Positions 31,060-38,710 of a stretch of DNA of 64,000 nucleotides are shown here, piece after piece. The notes beneath the pieces are model-generated. The model did not search any database, was not told the DNA's origin, and saw only the letters and a list, made by a program, of their open reading frames with translations. Position 1 is the stretch's first letter. Every line of letters begins with the position of its first letter. The DNA comes from Paenibacillus chitinolyticus NBRC 15660 (GTDB lineage: Bacteria > Bacillota > Bacilli > Paenibacillales > NBRC-103111). The translations under genes and the position numbers were made by a program. The DNA lies in contig NZ_BBJT01000012.1 of assembly GCF_000739915.1 (NCBI RefSeq), forward strand, positions 124,001 through 188,000, read 5' to 3'.

Positions 31060-31077
31060 TTTGTGGATTTACACAAA
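31060..31077. promoter_or_regulatory. TTTGTG-N6-CACAAA palindrome upstream of ald
   Basis: Perfect copy of the arms and spacing found before the AdeR-like gene. It lies about 55 bases upstream of the likely ald -10 box (TATACT, 31131-31136), a normal place for an activator. A further half-site (TGTGG at 31050) precedes it. Confidence 0.6.
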
Positions 31078-31138
31078 AAGCGGGCTCTTTTTTCTCGTAA
31101 GTACACGAAGCAAAAAAGCGTTTTCATAACTATACTAA

Positions 31139-31160
31139 CCTTAGATTTCCTAATCTAAGG
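31139..31160 (+). promoter_or_regulatory. 9-bp stem covering the ald ribosome site
   Basis: CCTTAGATT, loop TCCT, AATCTAAGG. The right arm contains the AAGG of the ald Shine-Dalgarno AAGGAGG (31157-31163). It may fold in the mRNA and hide the ribosome site, or be a DNA operator at the transcript start. Confidence 0.55.
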
Positions 31161-31171
31161 AGGCAGTTCTT

Positions 31172-32305
31172 ATGCGGATTGGTGTACCTAAAGAAATTAA
31201 AAACAACGAAAATCGTGTCGCCGTAACTCCTTCGGGTGTTGTGGCTTTTGTTAAAGCAGGTCATGAAGTTCTAGTGGAGAAGAACGCCGGTATCGGAAGC
31301 GGATTTACGAACGAAGAATACTTAACGGCAGGAGCTTCCCTGATCGATCAAGCGGCGGATGTATGGGCCGGAGCGGACATGATTATGAAGGTTAAAGAAC
31401 CGCTCGCTTCCGAGTATGACTACTTCCGCGAAGGTCTCATTCTCTTCACTTACCTTCACCTTGCGGCAGAGCCTGAGCTGGCTAAAGCACTCACGGAAAA
31501 AGGCGTAACGGCTATCGCTTACGAAACCGTTGAAGTGAACCGTACGCTTCCTCTGCTGACTCCGATGAGCGAAGTGGCCGGACGCATGTCCGCTCAAATC
31601 GGCGCTCAGTTCCTGGAGAAACCGCACGGCGGCAAAGGGATCCTTCTTGCGGGCGTACCGGGTGTACAGCGCGGTAAAGTAACCGTTATCGGCGGCGGTG
31701 TCGTAGGTACGAACGCGGCGAAGCTTGCGGTCGGTCTGGGCGCGGACGTAACGATCATCGATCTTAGCCCTGAACGCCTTCGTCAGCTGGACGACCTGTT
31801 CGGCAATCAGGTAAACACGCTGATGTCCAACCCGCTGAACATCGCGGAAGCGGTAGCGGCTTCGGACCTCGTGATCGGCGCCGTTCTCATTCCGGGCGCC
31901 AAAGCGCCTAAGCTGGTTTCCGAAGCGATGATCGCTTCCATGAAACCGGGCTCCGTAGTCGTTGACGTGGCCGTCGACCAAGGCGGTATCATCGAAACCG
32001 TCGACAAAATCACGACGCACGACAATCCGACTTACGTGAAGCATGGAGTCGTTCACTATGCGGTTGCCAACATGCCGGGTGCGGTTCCGCGCACGTCTAC
32101 TCTGGCGCTGACCAACGTCACCCTCCCTTATGCCCTGCAAATCGCAGGCAAAGGCGTACTGCAAGCCGTGAAAGACAACGCCGCTCTTCAGCTTGGCGTC
32201 AACGTTGCCGGCGGTTCCATTACGTATGAAGCGGTTGCCCGCGATCTTGGCTACGAATACGTGCCGGTCGGCAAGGCTTTGGACAAAATTTCGGTTTCTT
32301 CCTAA
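31172..32305 (+). CDS. ald: Alanine dehydrogenase
   Basis: NAD-dependent oxidative deamination of L-alanine to pyruvate and ammonia; important for growth on alanine and for sporulation in Bacillus. 377 residues, normal. Active-site Lys75 (IMKVKEP) and His96 (FTYLHLA) are present, the NAD loop is [20 protein letters not shown], and [11 protein letters not shown] is conserved. AAGGAGG precedes the ATG. Confidence 0.97.
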   Translation: MRIGVPKEIKNNENRVAVTPSGVVAFVKAGHEVLVEKNAGIGSGFTNEEYLTAGASLIDQAADVWAGADMIMKVKEPLASEYDYFREGLILFTYLHLAAEPELAKALTEKGVTAIAYETVEVNRTLPLLTPMSEVAGRMSAQIGAQFLEKPHGGKGILLAGVPGVQRGKVTVIGGGVVGTNAAKLAVGLGADVTIIDLSPERLRQLDDLFGNQVNTLMSNPLNIAEAVAASDLVIGAVLIPGAKAPKLVSEAMIASMKPGSVVVDVAVDQGGIIETVDKITTHDNPTYVKHGVVHYAVANMPGAVPRTSTLALTNVTLPYALQIAGKGVLQAVKDNAALQLGVNVAGGSITYEAVARDLGYEYVPVGKALDKISVSS

Positions 32306-32387
32306 ACCGGTCCTATTCTTAGACTCAGCCAACCGCATCAGATACTTTAAACTTTAACGAAATTATACCGCGGTTTCCGCGGCTTTC

Positions 32388-32418
32388 ATCCCCTCGAAGC
32401 TGCTTCGGGGGGATTTAC
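32388..32418 (+). terminator. Terminator-like hairpin after ald
   Basis: ATCCCCTCGAAG, loop CTG, CTTCGGGGGGAT is a 12-bp stem; only a weak T-run follows. A CCGCGG-TTT-CCGCGG repeat lies just upstream (32368-32382). Confidence 0.65.
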
Positions 32419-32466
32419 CTCTTTTCGGGTTAGTTCTCGTCAATTTGTTTTGGAGGCGAATTCTGC

Positions 32467-33669
32467 ATGCATCCTGCCAGTTACCGCGATACTTGGGCGG
32501 AAATTTCGCTAGACGCGATCGAACACAATGCCCGTACATTCAAAAAAAATCTGCAACGCGGCTGCAAGCTGATGGCGGTCGTCAAAGCCGACGGATACGG
32601 CCACGGAGCGTACGAAACGGCACGTGCCGCTCTCCGCGCAGGCGCGGAATATCTCGCCGTAGCTCTGCTGGACGAAGCGCTGGAGCTGCGTGCGGCCGGC
32701 ATCACGGAGCCGTTGCTTGTGCTGGGCTATACGCCGCCCCGTTCCGTCGAGAAAGCCGTTCGCGCCGGCGTGACGCTCACGGTGTTTACGACCGACGTGC
32801 TGGAGGCGGTCGAGGCCGCAGCAGCGGTGTCGTCCCGAACGCCGGCACGCATCCATCTCAAAGTAGATACCGGCATGACCCGGATCGGCGTGAGAACAGC
32901 GGAGGAAGCCCGCAGCATCGCCCGCCAAGCCATTCAGACGCCGGGTGTGGCGCTTGAAGGGATCTTTACGCACTTCGCAACCGCCGACAGCGCGGACGAT
33001 ACTTTTACCCGCGAGCAGTTCCGGCGGTTTATGAACATCGTCGATCACATCTCCGATGACGGGATCGACATCCCGCTGCGCCACTGCTGCAACAGCGCCG
33101 CTACGATGCAGTATCCCGACATGCACCTGGACATGGTCCGTGTCGGGATCAGCCTGTACGGCCTGCTGCCCTCCGTAGCCTCCGAGCGGGACACTCACCC
33201 TCTGAAACCGGCGATGCAGTTCAAGACCCGGCTCGTTCAGGTGAAGGATGTCGAGGTCGGAACGCCGGTCAGCTACGGCGGCACATTCATCGCCGAACGG
33301 CCCACCCGGATCGGCACTATCCCAGCCGGATATGCGGACGGTCTCTCCAGGTCCCTTTCCAACCGCGGAGATATGCTCCTGCACGGAAGGCGCGTCAGAA
33401 TCGCCGGCAGAGTGTGCATGGATCAGACGATGCTGGATATTACGGACGTGGAGAATACCGAGGAAGGCGATCCGGTGACGATCTTCGGCAAATCCGGAGA
33501 CGCGTTTCTTCATGTGGATGAAATCGCGGAACTGATGGACACCATCAATTACGAAGTCGTTTGCCTGATCGGAAAACGGGTCCCGAGAGTGTACCTTTAT
33601 AAAGGGAAGCCCGCAGCCTCGGTCAACCATTTGATCGGTGAAATACCTGCTCAGGATTCTCCGTCCTGA
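32467..33669 (+). CDS. alr: Alanine racemase
   Basis: PLP enzyme interconverting L- and D-alanine, supplying D-Ala for peptidoglycan. 400 residues. The PLP lysine is Lys40 in LMAVVKADGYGHGAYE; the C-terminal domain has TPVSYGGTF, IPAGYADGLSRSLSN and RVCMDQTMLDIT. TTGGAGG precedes the ATG. With permease, AdeR-like regulator and ald it completes an alanine-handling group. Confidence 0.96.
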   Translation: MHPASYRDTWAEISLDAIEHNARTFKKNLQRGCKLMAVVKADGYGHGAYETARAALRAGAEYLAVALLDEALELRAAGITEPLLVLGYTPPRSVEKAVRAGVTLTVFTTDVLEAVEAAAAVSSRTPARIHLKVDTGMTRIGVRTAEEARSIARQAIQTPGVALEGIFTHFATADSADDTFTREQFRRFMNIVDHISDDGIDIPLRHCCNSAATMQYPDMHLDMVRVGISLYGLLPSVASERDTHPLKPAMQFKTRLVQVKDVEVGTPVSYGGTFIAERPTRIGTIPAGYADGLSRSLSNRGDMLLHGRRVRIAGRVCMDQTMLDITDVENTEEGDPVTIFGKSGDAFLHVDEIAELMDTINYEVVCLIGKRVPRVYLYKGKPAASVNHLIGEIPAQDSPS

Positions 33670-33723
33670 TAAATATGAAAAAGCCCCGGTTCCTCCCCAT
33701 ATTCCGGAGCCCGGTTATAATAA

Positions 33724-33760
33724 GAACCCGTTCCCTCTTTAGGGAGCGGGTTCTTTTTTT
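33724..33760 (+). terminator. Rho-independent terminator after alr
   Basis: GAACCCGTTCCCT, loop, AGGGAGCGGGTTC, then TTTTTTT. Confidence 0.9.
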
Positions 33761-33800
33761 CGTGGTCAAGCCATGGTATATTCAATAAGTTAGTCACACC

Positions 33801-33887
33801 CTATCCACAGATTTATCACTTGTCAACATCGTTATCCACAAGATGTTAACAAAAATTCACCGAAAAACGTTATCCACTTGTGGGTAA
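33801..33887. other. DnaA-box cluster, left group (four boxes)
   Basis: CTATCCACA (33801), TTATCCACA (33832, perfect), TTATCCACT (33870) and, on the other strand, TTACCCACA (33879-33887). Consensus is TTATNCACA. The 33832 box begins a 22-base unit repeated at 34154 with one difference. The AT-rich remainder up to 34080 shows no gene. Confidence 0.7.
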
Positions 33888-34104
33888 CGTTTGAGAATTC
33901 TCGGATTTTCCGATTAGTGCAATTTTGATCTTTTAAATTATGTTTGAATTTTCCGAATATTACAACTAAACTGAATTTTCCTCAGTATTCACGCGGGTTT
34001 ACGCTCCGCGCTTTTCTCTTCTTTTATACCTTATCCTTAAACGCAATGGGTCTATTTAGCCTTTTTTATAATCCACCTTGTTTGCTTGCATCGCTTATTT
34101 TGGA

Positions 34105-34133
34105 TAGACTAATGTACGATGTGCAGGTACAAT
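34105..34133 (+). promoter_or_regulatory. promoter of tadA
   Basis: TAGACT, 17 bases, TACAAT. The transcript would start near 34140, immediately before two DnaA boxes. Confidence 0.6.
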
Positions 34134-34141
34134 GAATAAAG

Positions 34142-34175
34142 TTATCCACATTTTTATCCACAACATGTTAACAAA
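34142..34175 (+). other. DnaA-box cluster, right group (two perfect boxes)
   Basis: TTATCCACA at 34142-34150 and 34154-34162, the second followed by ACATGTTAACAAA, repeating the unit at 33832. Lies in the tadA leader. Confidence 0.7.
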
Positions 34176-34257
34176 GGGAATAAACGTTCGGGGCATAACT
34201 TCATTTTCTTCCCTCACAACTGCTGTAACAGGCCGGACAAGGAGCAGAAACAACTTT

Positions 34258-34791
34258 ATGGAAACCGTACAATTTCACCACGATTCTCATGATCCTATAC
34301 AAGCCGAGCACGAAAAATGGATGCGGGAAGCCATGCTCGAAGCGGACAAAGCAAAAGCGCTGATGGAAGTTCCCATCGGGGCCGTGATTGTCCGCGGCGG
34401 CGAGATTATCGGGCGCGGCCACAACCTGCGCGAAACCTCGCTAGATCCTACCGCTCATGCGGAGATCATCGCGATACGCGAAGCCAGCGAGAAGCTGGGA
34501 GCCTGGCGGCTGCTGGACTGCAAGCTCTACGTCACGCTGGAGCCGTGTCCGATGTGCGCGGGCGCTATCGTCCAGTCGCGCGTTCCCCAAGTGATCTACG
34601 GCACGCCAGATCCCAAAGCGGGCTGCGCCGGAACGCTGATGAACCTGCTGCAGGAAGAGCGCTTCAACCACTGCGTGGACGTGATCAGCGGGGTACTGCA
34701 GCCCGAGTGCGCTTCCCAGCTGACCGATTTCTTCCGGGAACTGCGCCGCAGGGCCAAGGAAGCGAAGAAGGCACTTCCGGCGGAGGAGTAA
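34258..34791 (+). CDS. tadA: tRNA-specific adenosine deaminase
   Basis: Zinc deaminase making inosine at the wobble position of tRNA-Arg(ACG). 177 residues. Zinc and catalytic residues are in PTAHAEIIAI and LEPCPMCAGAIVQ. I start at the ATG at 34258, with AAGGAGC about a dozen bases upstream. A frame extending back to 34132 would run through the DnaA boxes and lacks a ribosome site. It precedes a tRNA-Arg gene. Confidence 0.93.
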   Translation: METVQFHHDSHDPIQAEHEKWMREAMLEADKAKALMEVPIGAVIVRGGEIIGRGHNLRETSLDPTAHAEIIAIREASEKLGAWRLLDCKLYVTLEPCPMCAGAIVQSRVPQVIYGTPDPKAGCAGTLMNLLQEERFNHCVDVISGVLQPECASQLTDFFRELRRRAKEAKKALPAEE

Positions 34792-34845
34792 CCTCGCTCC
34801 TGCAAGGTTTTGCCTTGGAGATTCTTCCTCCCTTAAACCATTCTG

Positions 34846-34854
34846 TGGTATACT
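34846..34854 (+). promoter_or_regulatory. extended -10 promoter of tRNA-Arg
   Basis: TGGTATACT (TG-N-TATACT) lies 19 bases before the tRNA 5' end. Confidence 0.45.
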
Positions 34855-34872
34855 GAATAACGGAATTTATAT

Positions 34873-34946
34873 GCGCCCGTAGCTCAGCAGGATAGAGCGA
34901 CAGTTTCCTAAACTGCAGGTCGGAGGTTCGAATCCTCTCGGGCGCG
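34873..34946 (+). tRNA. tRNA-Arg(CCT)
   Basis: 74-base cloverleaf: acceptor GCGCCCG/CGGGCGC, D arm GCTC...GAGC, anticodon loop TTCCTAA giving CCT, T arm GGAGG-TTCGAAT-CCTCT. The first anticodon-stem pair is A-C, a mismatch. CCA is not encoded. Confidence 0.93.
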
Positions 34947-34960
34947 TTCTTTATTCGCTC

Positions 34961-34996
34961 AAAAACCCTTGTATATCAAGGGTTTTTTCTTTTTTA
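34961..34996 (+). terminator. Rho-independent terminator after tRNA-Arg
   Basis: AAAAACCCTTG, loop TATAT, CAAGGGTTTTTT, CTTTTTT. Confidence 0.9.
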
Positions 34997-35360
34997 CAGC
35001 ATAAATTAAACTCGGCATAGGAATGAGCGTTTACTTGTGGGGTTAATTTGGGAAGCATTCCTCTTTTGCAGAGCCGGTTTTCTTTTCTTCCTCCAACCGA
35101 CAAATTATTTTTACAATTTATTACAAATTTTAACCGAGATTAAAAATATATTCTCCTCCCATTTCGCTTCACTCCGCTTCTTATATAGCGAAGTTGATTC
35201 TTGATTAGCATTTTTCCCCCTTCGTTCCCTTACTCCAATCAGGGTTTCCGAATTCACCCATCATCTGCTTCATTTCCTCCCGCCATTTAAAAACAGCCCG
35301 ACCAAAATTAAATACTAAAACTTAATTTAAAGATTTTTGAGCAATTTAACGAAATTTTAA

Positions 35361-35389
35361 TTTACTTTTTTTGTCTAAAAAAGTAAAAT
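35361..35389 (+). promoter_or_regulatory. candidate promoter with overlapping palindrome upstream of the aromatic cluster
   Basis: TTTACT, 17 bases, TAAAAT. An 11-bp perfect inverted repeat, TTTACTTTTTT and AAAAAAGTAAA (35361-35387), covers the -35 box, spacer and part of the -10, as a repressor operator would. The surrounding 34997-35672 is AT-rich and I see no gene in it. The leader to the first start would be about 275 bases. Confidence 0.45.
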
Positions 35390-35672
35390 CATAGTTGAAG
35401 AGATGGTTATGGATGTTTATGTATCTATTTACATTTCATCCATTTCGAATCTATTGGCCTACTTCCTCTTTTCACCCCTATCTTCCGAATTATTCGTACT
35501 GTGACGAAAGAACGATTTTTTGAGATCCTCACTTCATGACCATCCATAATATTCAGCAACAATCTTTTAGCTTTGCGCTTTTTCGCCTGTCCGGTATCAC
35601 TTCCATTTTCGTACAGTTCAGAAAATGGGGTTCTTTCTTATTTTGCACGTTCATCGGAAAGGAGATCTATGT

Positions 35673-36557
35673 ATGAGTAAATTGCTGCGTCTTTCAAAGA
35701 TTTTTCATCCGAAATCCGGTCGCGCTTTCATGCTTCCGGTAGATCACGGCACCACCTACGGACCTCTTAACGGAATCTCCTCCATGCCGGCTTTGCTTCG
35801 TATGGCCAACCGGTTCCGGCTGCAGGCTATCATTGCTCATAAGGGGGCCATCCGCCGTGCCCTTGAAAGCAGTGAATCGCCGTGGGGAACCGAATTTATT
35901 CTCCATCTCTCAGCTTCCACTCAAATGTCACCGGATATGTCCAATAAGCAGATCGTATCGACTGTCCGTCACGGCCTGCAAATCGGGGCTATCGGCCTTT
36001 CCGTACATATTAACCTGGGCGTCCCCCAGGAACATGAGATGCTGCGCGACCTAGGTCTTATCTGTGATGAGGCTTATGCTTGGGGCCTTCCGGTCCTGGC
36101 AATGATGAACGTTCCTGAAGAAGATCTTTCGGGGGGAGCGGCGGTGACCAATAAAATAGCCCATGCCGTCCGTGTTGCCGGAGAATTGGGCGCGGATCTT
36201 GTCAAAGTCCAGACGCCGGTTACTCCGCAGAGAGCGGCTGAAGCCGTAGCCGCTTTTAACATTCCCGTTCTGATGGCCGGAGGAAGCTCGGTCGGCGACA
36301 AGCTTGCTTTTTTCCGTGGAATCAGGGAAATGCTCGATGCCGGGGGCAAAGGTCTGTGCATAGGCCGGAATCTGTTCGAGGATTCCCGTCCCGATGATAT
36401 GTGCCGTGCGCTCAGAGATCTGGTTCATAAGGACTGCAGCGCGGAGGAAGCTTACGAGACCTATTTAGCCGCCTCCTCGCGGATGCCGCTTATCGCGAAG
36501 CAGACGGATCACGGAATTTCCGCCGCACAATTTGACCCCTGGGAGGAATACGCATGA
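35673..36557 (+). CDS. GriI/ADH-synthase-like class I aldolase
   Basis: 294 residues, DhnA/DeoC-LacD type (beta/alpha)8 aldolase. The fingerprint VDHGTTYGPLNG (residues 23-34) and the Schiff-base lysine Lys178 in GADLVKVQTP identify the family that condenses DHAP or a fructose-phosphate with aspartate semialdehyde: GriI in 3-amino-4-hydroxybenzoate synthesis, or archaeal ADH synthase. The Tyr that assists in archaeal enzymes seems replaced (MMNVPEEDLSG). Start: ATG at 35673 eight bases after AAAGGAG. Overlaps the next gene by four bases (ATGA). Role inferred with the GriH-like gene at 38711. Confidence 0.85.
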   Translation: MSKLLRLSKIFHPKSGRAFMLPVDHGTTYGPLNGISSMPALLRMANRFRLQAIIAHKGAIRRALESSESPWGTEFILHLSASTQMSPDMSNKQIVSTVRHGLQIGAIGLSVHINLGVPQEHEMLRDLGLICDEAYAWGLPVLAMMNVPEEDLSGGAAVTNKIAHAVRVAGELGADLVKVQTPVTPQRAAEAVAAFNIPVLMAGGSSVGDKLAFFRGIREMLDAGGKGLCIGRNLFEDSRPDDMCRALRDLVHKDCSAEEAYETYLAASSRMPLIAKQTDHGISAAQFDPWEEYA

Positions 36558-37315
36558 TCATTGATGGCCACGCTCACATATCGAGACAGGATTACAGCAG
36601 CCCCGAACGGCTGCTGGACGATATGAAATCGGCAGGTATAGACAAAGCCGTCCTGGTGCCGGGCGGCATGCTGGACGTTAGGCGCATGACCCGGTACGTC
36701 ACCGGACAGGAAAAGCCGATCCTGAAGGATCCGCCCAACGATACCGTGCTGGATATTATCCGTGAATACCCGGACAAATTTTACGGAATCTGCTGCATTA
36801 ATCCTAACGACGGGGCTCCGGCGGCTCTGGCTTCCCTAGAGAAGGCCTATCGAAACGGCTTCAAAGGCCTCAAGATGTCCCCTCTTGTCCATCAGGTTTC
36901 TCTTATGGGAGACGTCGTCAAAGAGCTTGCCGCCCTGTGCGGGGACTATGGAATTCCCTTCTATACGCACCTAGTTATTCAAGCAAACGCAAACACGGCC
37001 GCGCTGGGTTCTCTCGCCGAGGCTTTTCCCAGTACTAACTTCGTTATCGGCCATATGGGCTTCGGCCCGCTCGACATAGATGCCATAGAATTAGCCGCAC
37101 GAAGGGACAACGTTTACCTGGAAACGTCTACGGGCAACCCGCTGGCGATTCAGACCGCTGTTAAACAGGCGGGGCCGGATAAACTTATGTTCGGTTCCGA
37201 GTTCCCCTTGTCGGACCCGTTCGTAGAAAAGGTCAAAATCGACCGTCTCTCTATCTCCGATGCGGATAAGGAAACGATTTTGCATCATACGATTTCACGT
37301 TTGCTTGGATTATAA
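36554..37315 (+). CDS. Amidohydrolase-2 family protein, possible benzoxazole cyclase
   Basis: 253 residues, metal-dependent TIM barrel. Metal-binding HxH is in IIDGHAHIS at the N-terminus; further histidines are in PFYTHLVIQ and NFVIGHMGFG. The usual strand-8 Asp of GSDFP is Glu here (MFGSEFPLSDP). Members of this superfamily close the oxazole ring in benzoxazole pathways (nataxazole type); a hydrolase or decarboxylase role is the alternative. Translationally coupled to the aldolase. Confidence 0.8.
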   Translation: MIIDGHAHISRQDYSSPERLLDDMKSAGIDKAVLVPGGMLDVRRMTRYVTGQEKPILKDPPNDTVLDIIREYPDKFYGICCINPNDGAPAALASLEKAYRNGFKGLKMSPLVHQVSLMGDVVKELAALCGDYGIPFYTHLVIQANANTAALGSLAEAFPSTNFVIGHMGFGPLDIDAIELAARRDNVYLETSTGNPLAIQTAVKQAGPDKLMFGSEFPLSDPFVEKVKIDRLSISDADKETILHHTISRLLGL

Positions 37316-37342
37316 TATTCGCCGTATAAGGAGGGAAAGCAC

Positions 37343-38692
37343 GTGGCCGTAACAGCCAGAAGCCAAATCGAATTGATGTCCGGACAAAAAGCGGCGGACA
37401 GGTTCGAACCGCACGTCCGGTGGCTTAACAGCCTGACCGAACGCGGAATGTCGGTAGAAAACCTGAGCCAGGCGGAAGTCGATGCTTATCACCGGAGGGC
37501 CTTACGCAGTTTACTTCAATTTGTGTATGAAACCAACGAGTATTACAAACAGCGTATCGATATCACCGGTCTGACTCCCGAAGAAGCATCCAATCCGGCT
37601 TTATTTGCCCAACTGCCTTTCCTGACAAAGGAAGACTTGCGCAATGATCCGCGCTGCATCATTTGTTCGCCTGATCTGGCTCATATCCATACTTCGACCG
37701 GCACAACCGGAGGCAAGCCGATCTTTATCGGACATACTTTGAATGATCTTTATCGGCTGGATACGGCTCCCCGCTACCCATCCCTTATGCAGAACACGCG
37801 AAATACCGTAGTCGGAAACGCCTTACCCTACGAAATGAGCTCGTCCGGGCTTTCATTCCACAGGGTGTTCCAATATATGCAGGACTGCTGCGTACTGCCT
37901 GTCGGCAAAGGGGGAGCTTACTCCCAACCCGATAAGGCTCTTGAATGCATGCTGGCCTGGGATATGCAAACCTTGGTTATTGCTCCTTCCTACGCCGTGA
38001 CCCTGGCTGAACATGCGCAGAAACTAGGAATGGACCTTCATCGGGATTTCAACTTGCAGCATTTGTTTTTGACCGGCGAGGGTGCTTCACCCGCTCTTCG
38101 CGAACGGATCGAACGGATCTGGAGTACACCGGTGACAACCTGGTACGGGTCGCTTGAGGTAGGCCTGATCGGGATCGAATGCCTGGAGCATCAAGGTTAC
38201 CATTTGGCGGAAGGCCATAATTATACTGAAATCGTTCATCCCGTTACAGGGGAGCCGCAGGCTCCCGGCATCGTCGGCGAAGTCGTTCTCACTACCCTGA
38301 TGCGCGACGGCATGCCCATAATCCGGTACAAAACCGGAGACCTCGGCTGCATCGAGGATGGTCCCTGCCCTTGCGGCTGCCGTCTGCGCCGTTTGCAGCT
38401 GAGGGGCCGTATGGGCGATCAGCTCGCCCTTAACAGCGGGAATTTTTCTCCCCTGTATCTGGAACAACAGCTCCTGCAAATCGGCGGTACAGGAAACTGG
38501 TACCAATTTATCGTTGAAAACGGGGAGCTGTCCATACTCGTCGAAGCTTCCGATTCAAGCGTAGACCGGGCGGAGCTATTAACGGAGATAAAACTGCGTA
38601 TCGAAGCGAGCATCCAGCAATCCTGCGACGTTCAAGTCGTCGATTACGTGGAGCGAGACGCGGGAAAAGCCAGACGGGTTATTCGACTATAA
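37343..38692 (+). CDS. PaaK-like adenylate-forming ligase 1
   Basis: 449 residues, phenylacetate-CoA ligase family. The P-loop is HTSTGTTGGKPIF (near residue 115), then TTWYGSLEVGLIGIE, IIRYKTGDLGCIE, CPCGC and GRMGDQLAL; the C-terminal GKARRVIRL supplies a candidate catalytic lysine. No carrier domain is attached or nearby. I expect it to activate an aromatic acid as acyl-AMP, most likely 3-amino-4-hydroxybenzoate. Start is a GTG with AAGGAGGG upstream. Confidence 0.82.
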   Translation: MAVTARSQIELMSGQKAADRFEPHVRWLNSLTERGMSVENLSQAEVDAYHRRALRSLLQFVYETNEYYKQRIDITGLTPEEASNPALFAQLPFLTKEDLRNDPRCIICSPDLAHIHTSTGTTGGKPIFIGHTLNDLYRLDTAPRYPSLMQNTRNTVVGNALPYEMSSSGLSFHRVFQYMQDCCVLPVGKGGAYSQPDKALECMLAWDMQTLVIAPSYAVTLAEHAQKLGMDLHRDFNLQHLFLTGEGASPALRERIERIWSTPVTTWYGSLEVGLIGIECLEHQGYHLAEGHNYTEIVHPVTGEPQAPGIVGEVVLTTLMRDGMPIIRYKTGDLGCIEDGPCPCGCRLRRLQLRGRMGDQLALNSGNFSPLYLEQQLLQIGGTGNWYQFIVENGELSILVEASDSSVDRAELLTEIKLRIEASIQQSCDVQVVDYVERDAGKARRVIRL

Positions 38693-38710
38693 CAAGAGGA
38701 GATCTGCTAA

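Noticed and set aside
34132-34257. N-terminal extension of tadA starting at 34132.
   Set aside because: It would translate through the DnaA boxes, has no ribosome site, overlaps the promoter -10 box, and adds nothing found in TadA proteins.
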